Counted from the first letter of the stretch, positions 26,050 to 37,408 are shown. The stretch: 42,398 nucleotides of DNA from Loktanella sp. (GCA_024635625.1 JAGXIQ010000121.1:1-42398), one strand, 5' to 3'. Made by a program: numbers and translations. Notes: generated by a model not told the origin, from the letters alone.

Positions 26050-26829
26050 ATGTCGCAAACCATCCGATTCCCCGAAATCCTCGATATCGCACGGCGCGAT
26101 GGCAAGGTGACTGTCGAGTATCTGGCGGAACACTTGGGCGTCACCTTACAGACTATTCGCCGGGATTTGAGCGAGCTGGCAGACGCAGGCAAGTTGGAGC
26201 GGGTACATGGCGGGGCCGTGCTGCCGTCCGGCACGGTCAATATCGCCTACGAGGAACGTCGACGGCTGAATGCAGAGAACAAGACGGCCATGGCCAAGGC
26301 TTGTGCGGCGATGATTCCGCAGGATTGCGCGATCTTTTTAAACATCGGCACCAGCACAGAGGCAGTGGCGAACGAATTACTTCACCATCGCAACCTGATG
26401 GTTGTGACGAACAACATGAATGTCGCTAATATCCTCACGCGAAATCCGGACTGCGAGGTGATTGTCACCGGCGGGTCGTTGCGCCAGTCCGACGGCGGCT
26501 TAACCGGCGACATCACGACCCACGCCATCCGGCAGTTCAAGTTTGACATCGGCGTTATCGGCTGTTCAGCGATTGATGGCGACGGCGACATCCTTGATTT
26601 CGACTTGCGCGAGGTCGGCGTCAGCCAGACGATCCTGCACCAGTCCCGCCGCACGATGTTGATCGCGGATCATACCAAGTTCAAGCGCACGGCCCCGGCA
26701 CGGATCGGATCACTGGCCAAGATTGACACATTCTTTACCGATGCCCCGCTGTCATCCGCGCTGCAGGCATCCTGCAAGGCTTGGAAGACCGATGTTCAGG
26801 TTAGCCACGTAGATGCTTCCACCGACTGA
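26050..26829 (+). CDS. glpR: DeoR-family transcriptional repressor GlpR
   Basis: This 259-residue protein has an N-terminal DeoR helix-turn-helix (TVEYLAEHLGVTLQTIRRDL, then LERVHGGAV) and a C-terminal sugar-phosphate sensing domain with NIGTSTEAVA, NNMNVANIL and DHTKFKR. In the family it is released from DNA by glycerol 3-phosphate. It diverges from glpD across a gap holding phased repeats that may be its operator. ATG 26050 gives the normal N-terminus; the frame is open back to 25975 in non-coding-like sequence. Confidence 0.92.
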   Translation: MSQTIRFPEILDIARRDGKVTVEYLAEHLGVTLQTIRRDLSELADAGKLERVHGGAVLPSGTVNIAYEERRRLNAENKTAMAKACAAMIPQDCAIFLNIGTSTEAVANELLHHRNLMVVTNNMNVANILTRNPDCEVIVTGGSLRQSDGGLTGDITTHAIRQFKFDIGVIGCSAIDGDGDILDFDLREVGVSQTILHQSRRTMLIADHTKFKRTAPARIGSLAKIDTFFTDAPLSSALQASCKAWKTDVQVSHVDASTD

Positions 26830-26855
26830 CCAAACTTTCGTATTGATCGGTCGGT
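26821..26855. terminator. Hairpin between the converging glpR and oppF genes
   Basis: ACCGACTGACCAA (26821-26833) pairs with TTGATCGGTCGGT (26843-26855) at 12 of 13 positions (one G-T wobble counted) around a 9-base loop. It overlaps the glpR stop and lies just beyond the oppF stop. There is no T-run, so it may end transcription weakly or protect 3' ends in both directions. Confidence 0.45.
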
Positions 26856-26865
26856 GGCGAGCGCT

Positions 26866-27860
26866 TTAAGCCAATTCACTTTCGCGGACCGGGCCGGGGT
26901 GCAGGCAGGCAACCTTGTGATCGCCGCCTTCGGGTTCTGGAATGATCTCTGCGCAATTCGTAGTCGCGCGCGCGCACCGGGTGCGAAACACGCATCCAGA
27001 GGGCGGGTTCATCGGGGACGGAATATCGTCGGTCAGTGGAATGATCTTTTTCTGCCGCTCAATCACCGGGTCCGGCACTGGTACCGCAGACAAAAGTGCC
27101 TGCGTGTAAGGGTGCTGGGGCGCAGCGTAAAGTTCGCGGCGCGGTGCCTTTTCCATGATACGACCCAAATAAAGGACCATGACGTCATGAGAGATGTTCT
27201 TTACCACGCTCAGGTCGTGGGCGATGAAGATCATTGCAAGCCCAAGATCGCGTTGCAGTTCCTTCAATAGATCCACGACTTGCGCTTGGATGGATACGTC
27301 CAATGCGGACACAGGCTCGTCACAGATGAGCAGCTTAGGTTCGACAATCAGCGCACGGGCGATGCCGATACGCTGGCATTGTCCGCCCGAGAATTCGTGA
27401 GGGTAGCGGTTGATCATCTGCGGCAGCAGACCGACGCGTTCCATCATCTGTGCAACACGGCGGCGACGTTCCTCGGCGGATACGTCACTGCGGTGAGTGC
27501 GCAGGGGCTCCGCGATAATCTGGCCGACAGTCATGCGAGGGTTCAGGGACGCAAGGGGATCCTGAAATACCATCTGGATTTCGGACCGGTAGGGTTTCAT
27601 TTTGCGGGGAGACAAGGATAGCAGGTCGGTTTTGCCCTGCCACATGACGGTGCCTGTAGCGGGGACCATCTGAATCAGGCCACGGGCGAGGGTTGATTTG
27701 CCGCAGCCTGATTCACCGACCACACCAAGGGTCTGACCGGCCTCGACGTCAAAGCTGACGCCTTTGACGGCGCGCAGCAGGCGGGGTGTCGTCCAAGGCA
27801 TGTCCCCAGCGCGGATGATAGGAAAGGTGACGCTTAAGTCGCGGACGGAAAGAAGCGGTC

Positions 27861-27864
<4 letters not shown>
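26866..27864 (-). CDS. oppF: Oligopeptide/dipeptide ABC transporter ATPase, OppF type
   Basis: This 332-residue ATPase has Walker A VVGESGCGKSTLARG, the signature HEFSGGQCQRIGIARAL and Walker B LLICDEPVSALD, then the OppF/DppF C-terminal domain with the cysteine cluster GCVFRTRCARATTNC that may bind an iron-sulfur cluster. It is the second ATPase of the operon. ATG 27864 overlaps the oppD stop by 4 bp; the upstream extension of the frame lies inside oppD. The substrate class (oligopeptide, dipeptide or other) is not fixed by the ATPase. Confidence 0.9.
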
Positions 27865-28828
<964 letters not shown>

Positions 28829-28829
<1 letters not shown>

Positions 28830-29740
28830 CAGCGATCCTTGGGGTCGAGTGCGTCGCGCAGGCCGTCGCCGACGAAGAAGAAGCCGAACAAAGTCAGGCA
28901 GAAGAACAGCAGCGGAAAGCCTAGCTGCCATGTTGTACCGTAAGCAATCGTACCGGCACCTTCAGAGATGAGGGCACCAAGAGATGTCATCGGTTCTTGC
29001 ACGCCAAGGCCGAGGAACGAAATAAAGCTTTCGGTCAGGATCATCAGGGGCACTAACAGCGTCGCATAAACGGCGATGACGCCTGCGAGGTTCGGCACGA
29101 TGTGGCGCAAGATGATCAGGGGGGCGGACACACCGGTGGCGCGTGCGGCCTCTACGTATTCGCGGCCCTTCAGCGACAAGGTCTGACCACGAACGATGCG
29201 CGACATTTCCATCCAAGAGATCAGGCCGATGCCGACAAAGAGGATGGTGATGGATCTTCCGTACATGACCAGCAAAAGGATCAGCACGAACATGTATGGC
29301 ACGGCCATCAGGATATCGACCGTGCGCATCATGATGCCATCAATGCGGCCGCCGAAATAACCAGCAGTGGCCCCATAAAGGGTGCCAACGACGCAGGCAA
29401 TGATCGCGCCAATGACGCCGACGGCAAGACTGATTTGCGTACCCTGCACCGTGCGTGCGAAAAGATCGCGCCCAAGATCATCGGTGCCAAAATAATGGCC
29501 ATTCGCGAAGGATGGGCCGCCGAGTTCAGCAATTTGACCCATGACATTGTAGTCTAATTCTTCGTTGGACCATTGCGCAGCCCAGCCGCCAAAAATTGCA
29601 AAGGCGGCGACGGCAATAAGAATGAACAGGCCCATCATCGCGGCCTTGTTGCGCCAAAACCGGCGGCGGGCGTCGGCCCATGGGGACCGACCCTTGGCCA
29701 CAGCCTTGGTCGCGACGCTGTTTTCTGTAGTGGCAACCAT
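28829..29740 (-). CDS. oppC: Oligopeptide ABC transporter permease, OppC type
   Basis: This 303-residue permease has a long cytoplasmic N-terminus (SPWADARRRFWRNKAA), a first helix, a periplasmic loop with the family hallmark FGTDDLGRDLFAR, then helices 2-6 with the EAA loop REYVEAARATGVSAPLIILRH split over two helices. The C-terminus GDGLRDALDPKDR is typical of OppC/DppC. The start lies 2 bp from the oppB stop. Confidence 0.92.
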
Positions 29741-29741
29741 G

Positions 29742-30659
29742 TCAGTACCGGATCTTGGGGTCGATCCATCCGTAAAGGATGTCGACGACGAGGGTGAAGA
29801 AAATGGTCAGCGCACCGACGAGGATCGTCACACCCATCATCACGGCGTAGTCGCGGTTCAGTGCGCTGTCGACGAAAGCCTTACCGATACCGCCCGTCGA
29901 GAAATAGATGTCCACGACAACAGAGCCGGTGATCATCGCGACGAACGCTGGGCCGAGGTATGAAATGACGGGCAGCAGCGCCGGTTTCAGCGCGTGGCGC
30001 AGGATTACGCGGCGTTCCGGCAAACCCTTGGCGCGGGCGGTGCGAATGTGGTTGGAGGTCAGAACCTCTAGCATCGACGACCGAGTGATCCGTGCGATCG
30101 ATGCCATAAAGGACGTCGATAAGGCGATAACTGGCATGATCCAGTACTCTGGCCCTTGCCAGCCGCCACCGGGCAGCACGCCCAGCCATAGCGTGAAGAT
30201 CAGCACAAGGATTGGAGCCATCACGAAGTTCGGAAGTACCTGTGCGCCGATCGAAACGCCGACGGCGATGTAGTCCAGCAGACTATTATGACGGATCGCA
30301 GCAGCGACGCCCAGCGAGACTCCGAAAATGACGGCCACAGCAAACGAAATCAGGCCATAGGTTAACGTGATTGGAAACCCTTGCGCGATGATCTGGTTCA
30401 CTGTGCGGTCCTTATAGACAAAGCTGGGACCGAAATCGAAATGGGCAACGATGCCCCAGACGTAGGTGGTAATCTGCCGCCACAAGGGCTGATCCAACCC
30501 GTACTTGGCGTTCAGGTTTGCCAGCACCTGTGGTGGCAGTTCACGTTCAGCCGTGAAGGGGCCGCCGGGGGCGGAATGCATCAGCAGGAACGAGATGACG
30601 ATCAACAAAAGAAGTGTTGGTATCGCGATCGCGAGGCGCTTGAGAATAAAAGTGAACAA
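29742..30659 (-). CDS. oppB: Oligopeptide ABC transporter permease, OppB type
   Basis: This 305-residue permease has an N-terminal helix (LKRLAIAIPTLLLLIVISF), the periplasmic AERELPPQVLANLNAKYGLD, the EAA-type loop RTARAKGLPERRVILRHALK and the C-terminal DILYGWIDPKIRY, matching OppB/DppB. The start appears to be TTG at 30659, preceded by GGAG in a short palindrome; there is no ATG in a suitable place. It follows oppA after a gap of about 90 bp that holds a strong hairpin. Confidence 0.9.
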   Translation of the reverse strand: MFTFILKRLAIAIPTLLLLIVISFLLMHSAPGGPFTAERELPPQVLANLNAKYGLDQPLWRQITTYVWGIVAHFDFGPSFVYKDRTVNQIIAQGFPITLTYGLISFAVAVIFGVSLGVAAAIRHNSLLDYIAVGVSIGAQVLPNFVMAPILVLIFTLWLGVLPGGGWQGPEYWIMPVIALSTSFMASIARITRSSMLEVLTSNHIRTARAKGLPERRVILRHALKPALLPVISYLGPAFVAMITGSVVVDIYFSTGGIGKAFVDSALNRDYAVMMGVTILVGALTIFFTLVVDILYGWIDPKIRY

Positions 30660-30707
30660 AGTCCGGAGCTCCGGGCGTGAGGGACATGGGTGCGCGCAGG
30701 GCGGCTA

Positions 30708-30736
30708 GGGGCGGGCAACTATGCGCTGCCCGCCCC
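30708..30736 (-). other. Strong hairpin between oppA and oppB
   Basis: GGGGCGGGCA (30708-30717) pairs perfectly with TGCCCGCCCC (30727-30736) around a 9-base loop, 12 bp beyond the oppA stop on the minus strand. It lacks a T-run, so it is more likely a 3'-end stabiliser or attenuator that raises binding-protein mRNA over the permease part than a full terminator. Confidence 0.6.
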
Positions 30737-30748
30737 AACGTCTAGTGC

Positions 30749-32365
30749 CTACTCGGCGACGCGGTACATGTCCTTGCCATACCACGTGTTGTTAACGTTG
30801 TTCTGGGGCAAACCCTTGATGTCGGCCGCAATCATGTCGACGTTCGCGTAGTGATACAGCGGGATGATCGGCATTTCTTCGGTCAGGATCGTCTCTGCCT
30901 GCTGATACAGGGGCTGCGGGTCGGCGGCTGTTTTCGAATCAGCCATGACCTTGTCGTAGGCGTCGTTGAAGAATTCGCCGTTGTTGTGGCCCGAGTACGA
31001 GGTCATCAGGTCGAGGTATGTCGATGCCTCGTTATAGTCGCCACACCACGCATAGCGCGCCATGTCGAAATCCTGATTCTGCATCCGGTCCGTGTGGATT
31101 TTCCACTCGTAGTTGTCTAATACGATGTTCACGCCGATGGCCTTCAGCATTTGCGACGCCGCAATTGCGATCTTTTTATGATCGTCCGACGTGTTGTATT
31201 GCAGGCGCAATTCCAGCGGTTTGTCAGGGCCGTAACCGGCTTCGATCATCAGTTTTTTGGCCTTTTCGATACGCTGGGCCTGATCCATCTCATCCGCCCA
31301 TTCGGACTGGGGACGCTCGAAGTCGGCGATGGCCCAATGGGTCCAGTTGTAGGCCGCTTTCTGGCCACCTTGCAGGATGCGGTCGACGATAACGTCGCGG
31401 TCGATGGCATAGGCCAGCGCCTGACGCACGCGCACGTCCTTCAGGGCCTCCGGGCCCTTTTCGCCAACGTTCAGCATGTAGATATAAGAACAGTTGTATG
31501 GGGTCGAAGTTGCCTGGTCGGGATATTCTTCTTTCAAGCGCGGATACTGCCCTGCGGGAATGTCAACGCGGTCAAGTTCGCCAGCCAGATACCGGGTCAG
31601 TGCCTGATTGCCATCGTTGATGGTCAGCGCGGTCAGCTGAGTCATCACTGTGTTTGTGGAAGCCCAATAGGTGTCGTTCTTTTCCATCACGACGCGTTCG
31701 CCCAGCTGATGCTCGGTCAGGGTATAAGCGCCGTTACCAACCAGCGTGCCCGCTTGGGTCCAGTTATCGCCGTTCGCCTCAATTGTTTTTTGTGGCACTG
31801 GAAAGGTCGAGGCGTGGACCAGCATTTGCGGGAAATAGGGCAGGGGGGTGGTGATCTTCACTTCCAGCGTGTGATCGTCCAAGGCTGTAATGCCCAGTTG
31901 GTCGGTCGGCATGTCGCCTGCCACCACGGCAGAGGCGTTTTCGACCTGCATCAGCTCCATGTACCATGCGTATTCAGACGCGGTCGCCGGATCGGCCAGA
32001 CGGCGCCACGCATAGACGAAGTCGTTGGCGGTCACATGGTCACCGTTTGACCATTTAGCCGTGTCGCGCAGGTTGAAGGTATAGGTCAGTCCATCGTCGG
32101 ACACAGTGTGGTCGATGGCGACACCCGGTATCAGTTCGCCGTTGCCGTCTTCGTTATAGAGGCCTTCAAAGAGGTTACGCAGCACGTCAGAGCCTTCGAC
32201 GTCGGTATTGATCTGCGGGTCCATCGATTTGATAGCATCGAGCAACCAGAAGGTATAGGTCTGGTCGTCCGCAAGCGTGACACCGTCCGGTACGGCCGCG
32301 GCGTGGGCCTGAAAGGCAAGGCTGATGGCAATGGCGGATGTCGCAAGTAGTTTCTTCATCTTCAT
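30749..32365 (-). CDS. oppA: Oligopeptide ABC transporter substrate-binding protein, OppA type
   Basis: This 538-residue periplasmic protein has a signal peptide (MKMKKLLATSAIAISLAFQ, cleaved after AHA) and the solute-binding family 5 layout: SMDPQINTDVEGSDVLRNLF, LRDTAKWSNGDHVTANDFVYAW, VRQALAYAIDRD and WCGDYNEASTYLD. These segments are closest to OppA/MppA of oligopeptide systems rather than to nickel- or glutathione-binding members. ATG 32365 has GGGAG upstream, and a second ATG lies two codons later. It is the first and probably most expressed gene of the opp operon. Confidence 0.92.
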   Translation of the reverse strand: MKMKKLLATSAIAISLAFQAHAAAVPDGVTLADDQTYTFWLLDAIKSMDPQINTDVEGSDVLRNLFEGLYNEDGNGELIPGVAIDHTVSDDGLTYTFNLRDTAKWSNGDHVTANDFVYAWRRLADPATASEYAWYMELMQVENASAVVAGDMPTDQLGITALDDHTLEVKITTPLPYFPQMLVHASTFPVPQKTIEANGDNWTQAGTLVGNGAYTLTEHQLGERVVMEKNDTYWASTNTVMTQLTALTINDGNQALTRYLAGELDRVDIPAGQYPRLKEEYPDQATSTPYNCSYIYMLNVGEKGPEALKDVRVRQALAYAIDRDVIVDRILQGGQKAAYNWTHWAIADFERPQSEWADEMDQAQRIEKAKKLMIEAGYGPDKPLELRLQYNTSDDHKKIAIAASQMLKAIGVNIVLDNYEWKIHTDRMQNQDFDMARYAWCGDYNEASTYLDLMTSYSGHNNGEFFNDAYDKVMADSKTAADPQPLYQQAETILTEEMPIIPLYHYANVDMIAADIKGLPQNNVNNTWYGKDMYRVAE

Positions 32366-32674
32366 GTTACGTCTCCCGGTTGTTGAAGGGTCTTGTTTTT
32401 GTAGCCGCAAGTTGCGCTGCGGGATTTGAACCGACTGCTGCTTGAATGTGCAATGCCTTACTTCGCGGCAAATCCCGGTAACAAAGGGTTACTCATGTGC
32501 AAATGGTAGGCTTTTGGTGTGGGCGAACAAGGGACGTTGCCAAAAAGTTCCCAAATGTAGGGGGATGCTAAGTATTGGTGTCCATTCCAAAAGACTCCGC
32601 AGGAAAAACTGCGCGACCTACTGCAATTGGCTGCTGTAGCGGGCCGTCAAAGCGGCTGACCCTTAGGGGAGTTT
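32366..32674. other. Intergenic region upstream of oppA and downstream of tRNA-Ala
   Basis: About 310 bp separate the oppA start from the end of the tRNA gene on the same strand. It must hold the opp promoter and the end of the tRNA transcript, but I see no confident promoter or terminator; only a weak CGCAG/CTGCG hairpin at 32598-32613 is visible. The plus-strand frame here has no supported product. Confidence 0.4.
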
Positions 32675-32750
32675 TGGTGGAGACGATCGGGATCGAACCG
32701 ACGACCTCGTCGTTGCGAACGACGCGCTCTCCCAACTGAGCTACGTCCCC
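32675..32750 (-). tRNA. tRNA-Ala (anticodon CGC)
   Basis: The minus strand folds into a full 76-base cloverleaf. The acceptor GGGGACG pairs with CGTCTCC and carries the G3-U70 wobble that marks alanine tRNAs. The D stem is GCTC/GAGC, the anticodon stem CGTCG/CGACG with loop TTCGCAA (anticodon CGC, reading GCG), and the T loop is TTCGATC. The 3' ACCA end is encoded. Confidence 0.96.
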
Positions 32751-32894
32751 ACTCTGCGATATTAGATGGCGCGGGGTGTAGCCCCTGTCAAGATTTGCGG
32801 CGTGGCCAGCGCGTCACTGATATAAGTAATTGCGAGTGTTGCGGAACGCCCCGGCCTCGGTCACGTTAAACTTTGAATCATGAAGGAGACGATG

Positions 32895-33185
32895 ATGGAA
32901 ACCTTTCTGCAAGTGGTCACCTGGGGCGCAGTGACGCTGCTTGCCCTAATCGGTTTGGTCGCAGGAGTGATCGCGGGCGTCGTTACGGGCGGCAACAAGC
33001 TGGCCTATATCGTCGCGGGCGTGCTAGGGGCGATTGCGCTGCCCTTCGTGTTGGCCGCATTAGGCCTGACAGCCGCTATCGGCGCTGGCCTGCTGGCGAT
33101 CCTTGTTATCGGCGTGATCGGGGCCGTTCTACTGGTCGTTCTGATCAAAGTTCTGTCGGGGGGATCAAACGACCAGACCCGCTAA
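32895..33185 (+). CDS. Small glycine-rich membrane protein, unknown function
   Basis: This 96-residue protein consists almost entirely of three hydrophobic, Gly/Ala-rich segments, with a short hydrophilic tail GGSNDQTR. I do not recognise it; loose resemblance to GlsB/YeaQ-type small stress membrane proteins is the closest guess. ATG 32895 is chosen because AAGGAG (32883-32888) is six bases ahead; in-frame ATGs at 32880 and 32892 are possible. A terminator follows directly. Confidence 0.6.
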   Translation: METFLQVVTWGAVTLLALIGLVAGVIAGVVTGGNKLAYIVAGVLGAIALPFVLAALGLTAAIGAGLLAILVIGVIGAVLLVVLIKVLSGGSNDQTR

Positions 33186-33191
33186 AATGCC

Positions 33192-33221
33192 GCGCTGGGC
33201 CTTTAGGGCCTAGCGCTTTTT
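33192..33221 (+). terminator. Terminator between the small membrane protein gene and uvrB
   Basis: GCGCTGGGCC (33192-33201) pairs with GGCCTAGCGC (33207-33216), one G-T wobble, around TTTAG, and is followed by five T (33217-33221). It ends the plus-strand transcript and also contains the uvrB stop codon on the other strand; with the AAAA on its left it may act in both directions. Confidence 0.8.
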
Positions 33222-35420
33222 CGCACCATAGCGTGACTTGCCACCACGCATGCCGCCACGACCGCCGGTCGAGCGGCCAGACGCTTTCGCGCTATCCTCT
33301 ACCGCCTTATCAACTGCCTGCTGGCGGGCCAGCGGGTCGTCGGCAATGGCAAGCTCTACCGCTTCCAACCGCTTGAGTTCGTCACGCAATCTGGCAGCTT
33401 CTTCGAATTCCAGGTTCTCGGCGGCTTTGCGCATGTCGGTGCGCAGACCCTCCAGTACCGCTTTCATATTGGACCCTTGGCGTTCGACCTTCGCAGTCAC
33501 GCGGTTCATGTCCACGTCGCCCTTGTACAGGCCCGCAAGGATATCTTCGACATTCTTCTTCACGGTCGTCGGCGTGATGCCGTGTTCGACGTTGTAGGCC
33601 GTTTGTCGGGCGCGGCGGCGTTCAGTTTCCTTCATTGCCCGTTCCATCGACCCAGTGATCCGGTCGGCGTACATAATAACGCGACCTTCCGAGTTTCTAG
33701 CTGCGCGACCGATGGTCTGAACAAGCGACGTTTCCGAACGCAGGAAACCTTCTTTGTCGGCGTCTAGAATAGCCACCAAACCGCATTCAGGGATATCCAG
33801 ACCTTCGCGCAAAAGGTTGATCCCGATCAGGACGTCGAAGGCACCAAGACGCAGATCACGCAGGATTTCGATGCGTTCAATCGTGTCGATGTCAGAATGC
33901 ATATAGCGGACGCGGATGCCCTGCTCGTGCATGTATTCGGTCAGGTCTTCTGCCATGCGCTTGGTCAGGGTTGTACATAACGTGCGGTAGCCTGCGGCAC
34001 TGACCTTTCGGACTTCGTCTAGCAGGTCATCGACCTGCATCTCGACGGGTCTGATTTCAATCTTAGGGTCGATAAGGCCGGTCGGGCGGATGATCTGTTC
34101 AGTAAAAACGCCGCCCGTTTGCTCCAGCTCCCAGGCCGCAGGGGTGGCGCTGACGAAGACGGATTGCGGACGCATCGCATCCCACTCCTCGAACTTCAGT
34201 GGGCGGTTATCCATACAGGACGGCAGGCGGAATCCATGTTCAGCCAGCGTCATTTTGCGCCTAAAGTCACCCTTATACATACCACCGATCTGCGGCACGC
34301 TGACGTGGGATTCATCGGCAAAAACGATGGCGTTGTCAGGGATGAATTCGAACAGCGTGGGGGGCGGTTCGCCGGGGGCGCGGCCTGTCAGATAGCGGGA
34401 ATAGTTTTCGATTCCGTTGCAGACGCCGGTCGCCTCTAGCATTTCCAGATCGAAGTTGGTCCGCTGCTCCAACCGTTGAGCTTCGAGCAGCTTCCCCTCG
34501 TTCACCAGTTGGTCCAGCCGCATGCGCAGCTCTTTTTTGATGCCGATGACGGCCTGCTGCATCGTCGGTTTGGGCGTGACGTAATGGCTATTGGCGTAGA
34601 CGCGGATCTTTGGGAACGTGCCGGTCTTTTCGCCCGTCAGCGGATCGAATTCGGTGATCGCCTCTAGCTCTTCGCCGAAGAATGACAGACGCCATCCGCG
34701 GTCATCCAAGTGGGCTGGCCAGATTTCAAGCGAATCGCCGCGCACGCGAAAGCAGCCGCGCTGGAACGCGGTATCGTTACGTCGGTATTGCTGGGCAATC
34801 AGATCGGCCATGATCTTGCGCTGGTCGTAGGATTTTCCGGCATGAATATCCTGCGTCATCGCGCCGTAAGTCTCTACAGAACCGATGCCGTAGATACACG
34901 ATACTGACGCCACGATGATCACATCGTCGCGTTCCAGTAGCGCCCGGGTTGCCGAGTGGCGCATCCGGTCGATCTGTTCGTTGATCTGGGATTCCTTCTC
35001 GATATAGGTGTCCGAACGCGCAACGTAGGCTTCTGGCTGGTAGTAGTCATAGTAGCTGACGAAGTATTCGACTGCATTTTCTGGGAAGAAGCCTTTGAAT
35101 TCGCCATATAATTGGGCTGCGAGGGTTTTGTTGGGTGCAAGAATGATCGCCGGGCGCTGCGTTTCCTCGATGATCTTGGCCATGGTAAAAGTTTTGCCTG
35201 TACCAGTAGCACCCAGCAGGACCTGATCACGTTCGCCGTTCCTGACACCTGCAGACAGCTCTATAATCGCTGTTGGCTGGTCTCCCGCGGGTTCGAATTC
35301 GGTCTTCAGGACGAACGGACGTCCACCTTCCATCTTTTCCCTGTCGCGCACGTTGGGCGCGGGGTTGGACAGGTATGCGGCATCTGCAAGTTCGCGTTTG
35401 TCGGTCTGGGCGTAGGCCAT
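33210..35420 (-). CDS. uvrB: Excinuclease ABC subunit B (UvrB)
   Basis: UvrB is the damage-verifying helicase of nucleotide excision repair. The 736-residue protein has Walker [14 protein letters not shown], the beta-hairpin region [13 protein letters not shown] used to probe [20 protein letters not shown], the helicase motifs [13 protein letters not shown] and [15 protein letters not shown], and a C-terminal UVR domain ([18 protein letters not shown]) for UvrC contact. A Lys/Arg/Gly-rich tail of about 25 residues ends the protein. ATG 35420 has AAGGATG upstream; the frame runs further upstream in non-coding sequence. I saw no alphaproteobacterial SOS box (GTTC or GAAC pairs at seven-base spacing) ahead of it. 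Confidence 0.96.
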   Translation of the reverse strand: MAYAQTDKRELADAAYLSNPAPNVRDREKMEGGRPFVLKTEFEPAGDQPTAIIELSAGVRNGERDQVLLGATGTGKTFTMAKIIEETQRPAIILAPNKTLAAQLYGEFKGFFPENAVEYFVSYYDYYQPEAYVARSDTYIEKESQINEQIDRMRHSATRALLERDDVIIVASVSCIYGIGSVETYGAMTQDIHAGKSYDQRKIMADLIAQQYRRNDTAFQRGCFRVRGDSLEIWPAHLDDRGWRLSFFGEELEAITEFDPLTGEKTGTFPKIRVYANSHYVTPKPTMQQAVIGIKKELRMRLDQLVNEGKLLEAQRLEQRTNFDLEMLEATGVCNGIENYSRYLTGRAPGEPPPTLFEFIPDNAIVFADESHVSVPQIGGMYKGDFRRKMTLAEHGFRLPSCMDNRPLKFEEWDAMRPQSVFVSATPAAWELEQTGGVFTEQIIRPTGLIDPKIEIRPVEMQVDDLLDEVRKVSAAGYRTLCTTLTKRMAEDLTEYMHEQGIRVRYMHSDIDTIERIEILRDLRLGAFDVLIGINLLREGLDIPECGLVAILDADKEGFLRSETSLVQTIGRAARNSEGRVIMYADRITGSMERAMKETERRRARQTAYNVEHGITPTTVKKNVEDILAGLYKGDVDMNRVTAKVERQGSNMKAVLEGLRTDMRKAAENLEFEEAARLRDELKRLEAVELAIADDPLARQQAVDKAVEDSAKASGRSTGGRGGMRGGKSRYGAKKR

Positions 35421-35546
35421 GGGACATCCTTCGGGCGTCGATCCCTTTAAATGAGCGTGAGAGCCCGCAGGATCAAGGGTAATGCACGGATTGACGCCGT
35501 CTGTACGGGGCGTAGTCATGTGGCAAACATCCAAAAGGAGAAACCC

Positions 35547-36785
35547 ATGTCCGATCATCTGGACGTTGAGAAGTTGGACCGCTTGGCCGAGGTTGCCGTT
35601 CGCACGGGCGTGAACCTGCAAAAAGGTCAGGACCTTATCATCACCGCACCCATGGCCGCATTGCCGTTGGTGCAGCGGATTGCCGTGCACGCCTACAAAG
35701 CTGGCGCAGGTCTGGTTTTGCCATTCTTCAGCGACGACAAGATCACGCTGGCCCGGTATGAACATGCCGAGGACGCTAGTTTCGACCGCGCCGCCGACTG
35801 GTTCTACGAAGGCTTGGGCAAAGCATATAAAGGTGGGGCCGCGCGCATGGCGATCACCGGCGACGATCCGATGCTGCTAGCAGAGCAGGATCCGGCCAAG
35901 GTCGCGCGCGCTTCAAGGGCCGCCTCCAAGGCTGCTAAACCTGCAATGGGTCCCATCGTCGGGTTCGAGGTGAACTGGAATATTGTGGCCTTCCCCGGTG
36001 CGGCGTGGGCGTCTCGCGTGTTTCCTGACCTGCCGGTTGAAGAGGCGCAAAGCAAATTGCTTGATGCCATTTACGATGCCTCCCGTCTGGGCGGCGATGA
36101 TCCGGTGAAAAACTGGGCCGACCACACGGCAGAGCTGAAAACGCGCGTGAAGTGGCTGAACGAACACAACTTCGAGGCTCTGCAATACACTGGCCCGGGT
36201 ACCGACTTGCGCCTAGGTTTGGCTGAAGGTCACATCTGGAAGGGGGGTGCATCCCCTGCGCTGAACGGTGTCGTTTGCCAGCCAAATATCCCGACAGAAG
36301 AGGTCTTTACCTGCCCACATGCCTATAAGGTTGACGGTACGGTCGCAGCAACCAAGCCATTGGCCTACCAAGGTACAGTCATCCGCGACATCGCGGTACG
36401 GTTCGAAGCGGGCAAAATTGTCGAGGCAACGGCGTCATCGGGCGAGGCGGTGTTCCGCGACCTGTTGGGAGTTGACGACGGATCCAGCCGGATCGGAGAG
36501 GTGGCGTTAGTTCCGCATTCCTCGCCGATCTCTCAGTCGGGCACGTTGTTCTATAATACGCTGTTTGATGAAAATGCGTCTTGCCACATCGCGTTGGGGC
36601 AATGTTACGCCGATACCATCGCGGGTGGGTCGGAATTGGGCGAGGATGAGCTTAAGCAAAAAGGCGGCAACCAATCCCTGATCCACGTCGACTGGATGAT
36701 GGGGTCGGATGCCGTCGATATCGATGGCATCACCCGAACCGGTGAAACGGTCCCGGTGATCCGTCAAGGCGAGTGGGCGTTCTGA
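35547..36785 (+). CDS. M29 family aminopeptidase (AmpS/PepS-like)
   Basis: This 412-residue cytoplasmic metallo-aminopeptidase belongs to peptidase family M29. Features include [12 protein letters not shown] near the N-terminus, the metal-binding Glu positions in [12 protein letters not shown], then [32 protein letters not shown] and [16 protein letters not shown] at the C-terminus. The enzymes remove N-terminal residues from short peptides, which fits with the peptide importer nearby, although the two are not co-transcribed. AAAAGGAG precedes ATG 35547. The stop is 1 bp from that of converging sodC. Confidence 0.92.
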   Translation: MSDHLDVEKLDRLAEVAVRTGVNLQKGQDLIITAPMAALPLVQRIAVHAYKAGAGLVLPFFSDDKITLARYEHAEDASFDRAADWFYEGLGKAYKGGAARMAITGDDPMLLAEQDPAKVARASRAASKAAKPAMGPIVGFEVNWNIVAFPGAAWASRVFPDLPVEEAQSKLLDAIYDASRLGGDDPVKNWADHTAELKTRVKWLNEHNFEALQYTGPGTDLRLGLAEGHIWKGGASPALNGVVCQPNIPTEEVFTCPHAYKVDGTVAATKPLAYQGTVIRDIAVRFEAGKIVEATASSGEAVFRDLLGVDDGSSRIGEVALVPHSSPISQSGTLFYNTLFDENASCHIALGQCYADTIAGGSELGEDELKQKGGNQSLIHVDWMMGSDAVDIDGITRTGETVPVIRQGEWAF

Positions 36786-36786
36786 A

Positions 36787-37293
36787 TTACTTGAACACGC
36801 CACAGGCGATGCGGTCACCCGCATCGCCAGCGGGTTGGCTGCTGTAGTCATCAGTGCCCGCATGGACGATGAAGGCAGATCCGTCTTCGTCACCCATCAG
36901 TTCGGGCGTCAGCATGGCGTTGAAGAATTCCATCTTCGCCGTGCCGTCCTCTGCCACATTGATATTGGGAATGTCGCCCGGATGCGGGCCATTTGCAGCC
37001 ATCACGCCGTGGTCATGGCCATCGGCCAAATGACCGCCCGCGCTTTTGAAATCGGCGGCAGAACAATCGCCGGTTTCGTGCACGTGGATCGCGTGGCTAC
37101 CGGCAGGCAGACCCATCAGATCGACGGCGATTAATGCTGCACCGGATTCGTTCGGCGTGACTGTAACGGTACCCATGGCCGTGCCGTCCGTGCCAGCGAT
37201 TTCAGCGGTCATCGGCGTCATCTCTGCATGTGCTGCTGCAAAGGCCGTGATGGGCAAGGCAGTCAAGGCGGCGATCAGTGGTAAATACTTCAT
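36787..37293 (-). CDS. sodC: Periplasmic Cu/Zn superoxide dismutase SodC
   Basis: SodC dismutates superoxide in the periplasm. The 168-residue protein has a signal peptide ([20 protein letters not shown], with a cut near AHA) and all the landmarks: [11 protein letters not shown] with copper ligands and the first disulphide Cys, GGHLADG, a zinc-loop His in GPHPGDIPN, the [24 protein letters not shown] segment with the last copper His, the active-site Arg and the second Cys. Length is normal. AGGACT-type sequence precedes ATG 37293. It diverges from the complex I accessory gene across about 115 bp. Confidence 0.94.
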   Translation of the reverse strand: MKYLPLIAALTALPITAFAAAHAEMTPMTAEIAGTDGTAMGTVTVTPNESGAALIAVDLMGLPAGSHAIHVHETGDCSAADFKSAGGHLADGHDHGVMAANGPHPGDIPNINVAEDGTAKMEFFNAMLTPELMGDEDGSAFIVHAGTDDYSSQPAGDAGDRIACGVFK

Positions 37294-37408
37294 GGTAAGT
37301 CCTCCGGTGTATGTTCACGGTGTCAACGCGGGGCAGGGTGGCAGGGTTCCTCTTGCCCTTTTCCCTGCTTTTGCCGATAACGTCCCCGGTTCAACAGGAG
37401 CAGATTCC

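Noticed and set aside
31151..32050. A 299-codon open frame on the plus strand opposite oppA
   Set aside because: Codon mirror of oppA; no motif, no ribosome binding site.
35421..35546. SOS box ahead of uvrB
   Set aside because: No GTTC or GAAC pair with seven-base spacing is present in the divergent gap, so LexA control is not supported here.
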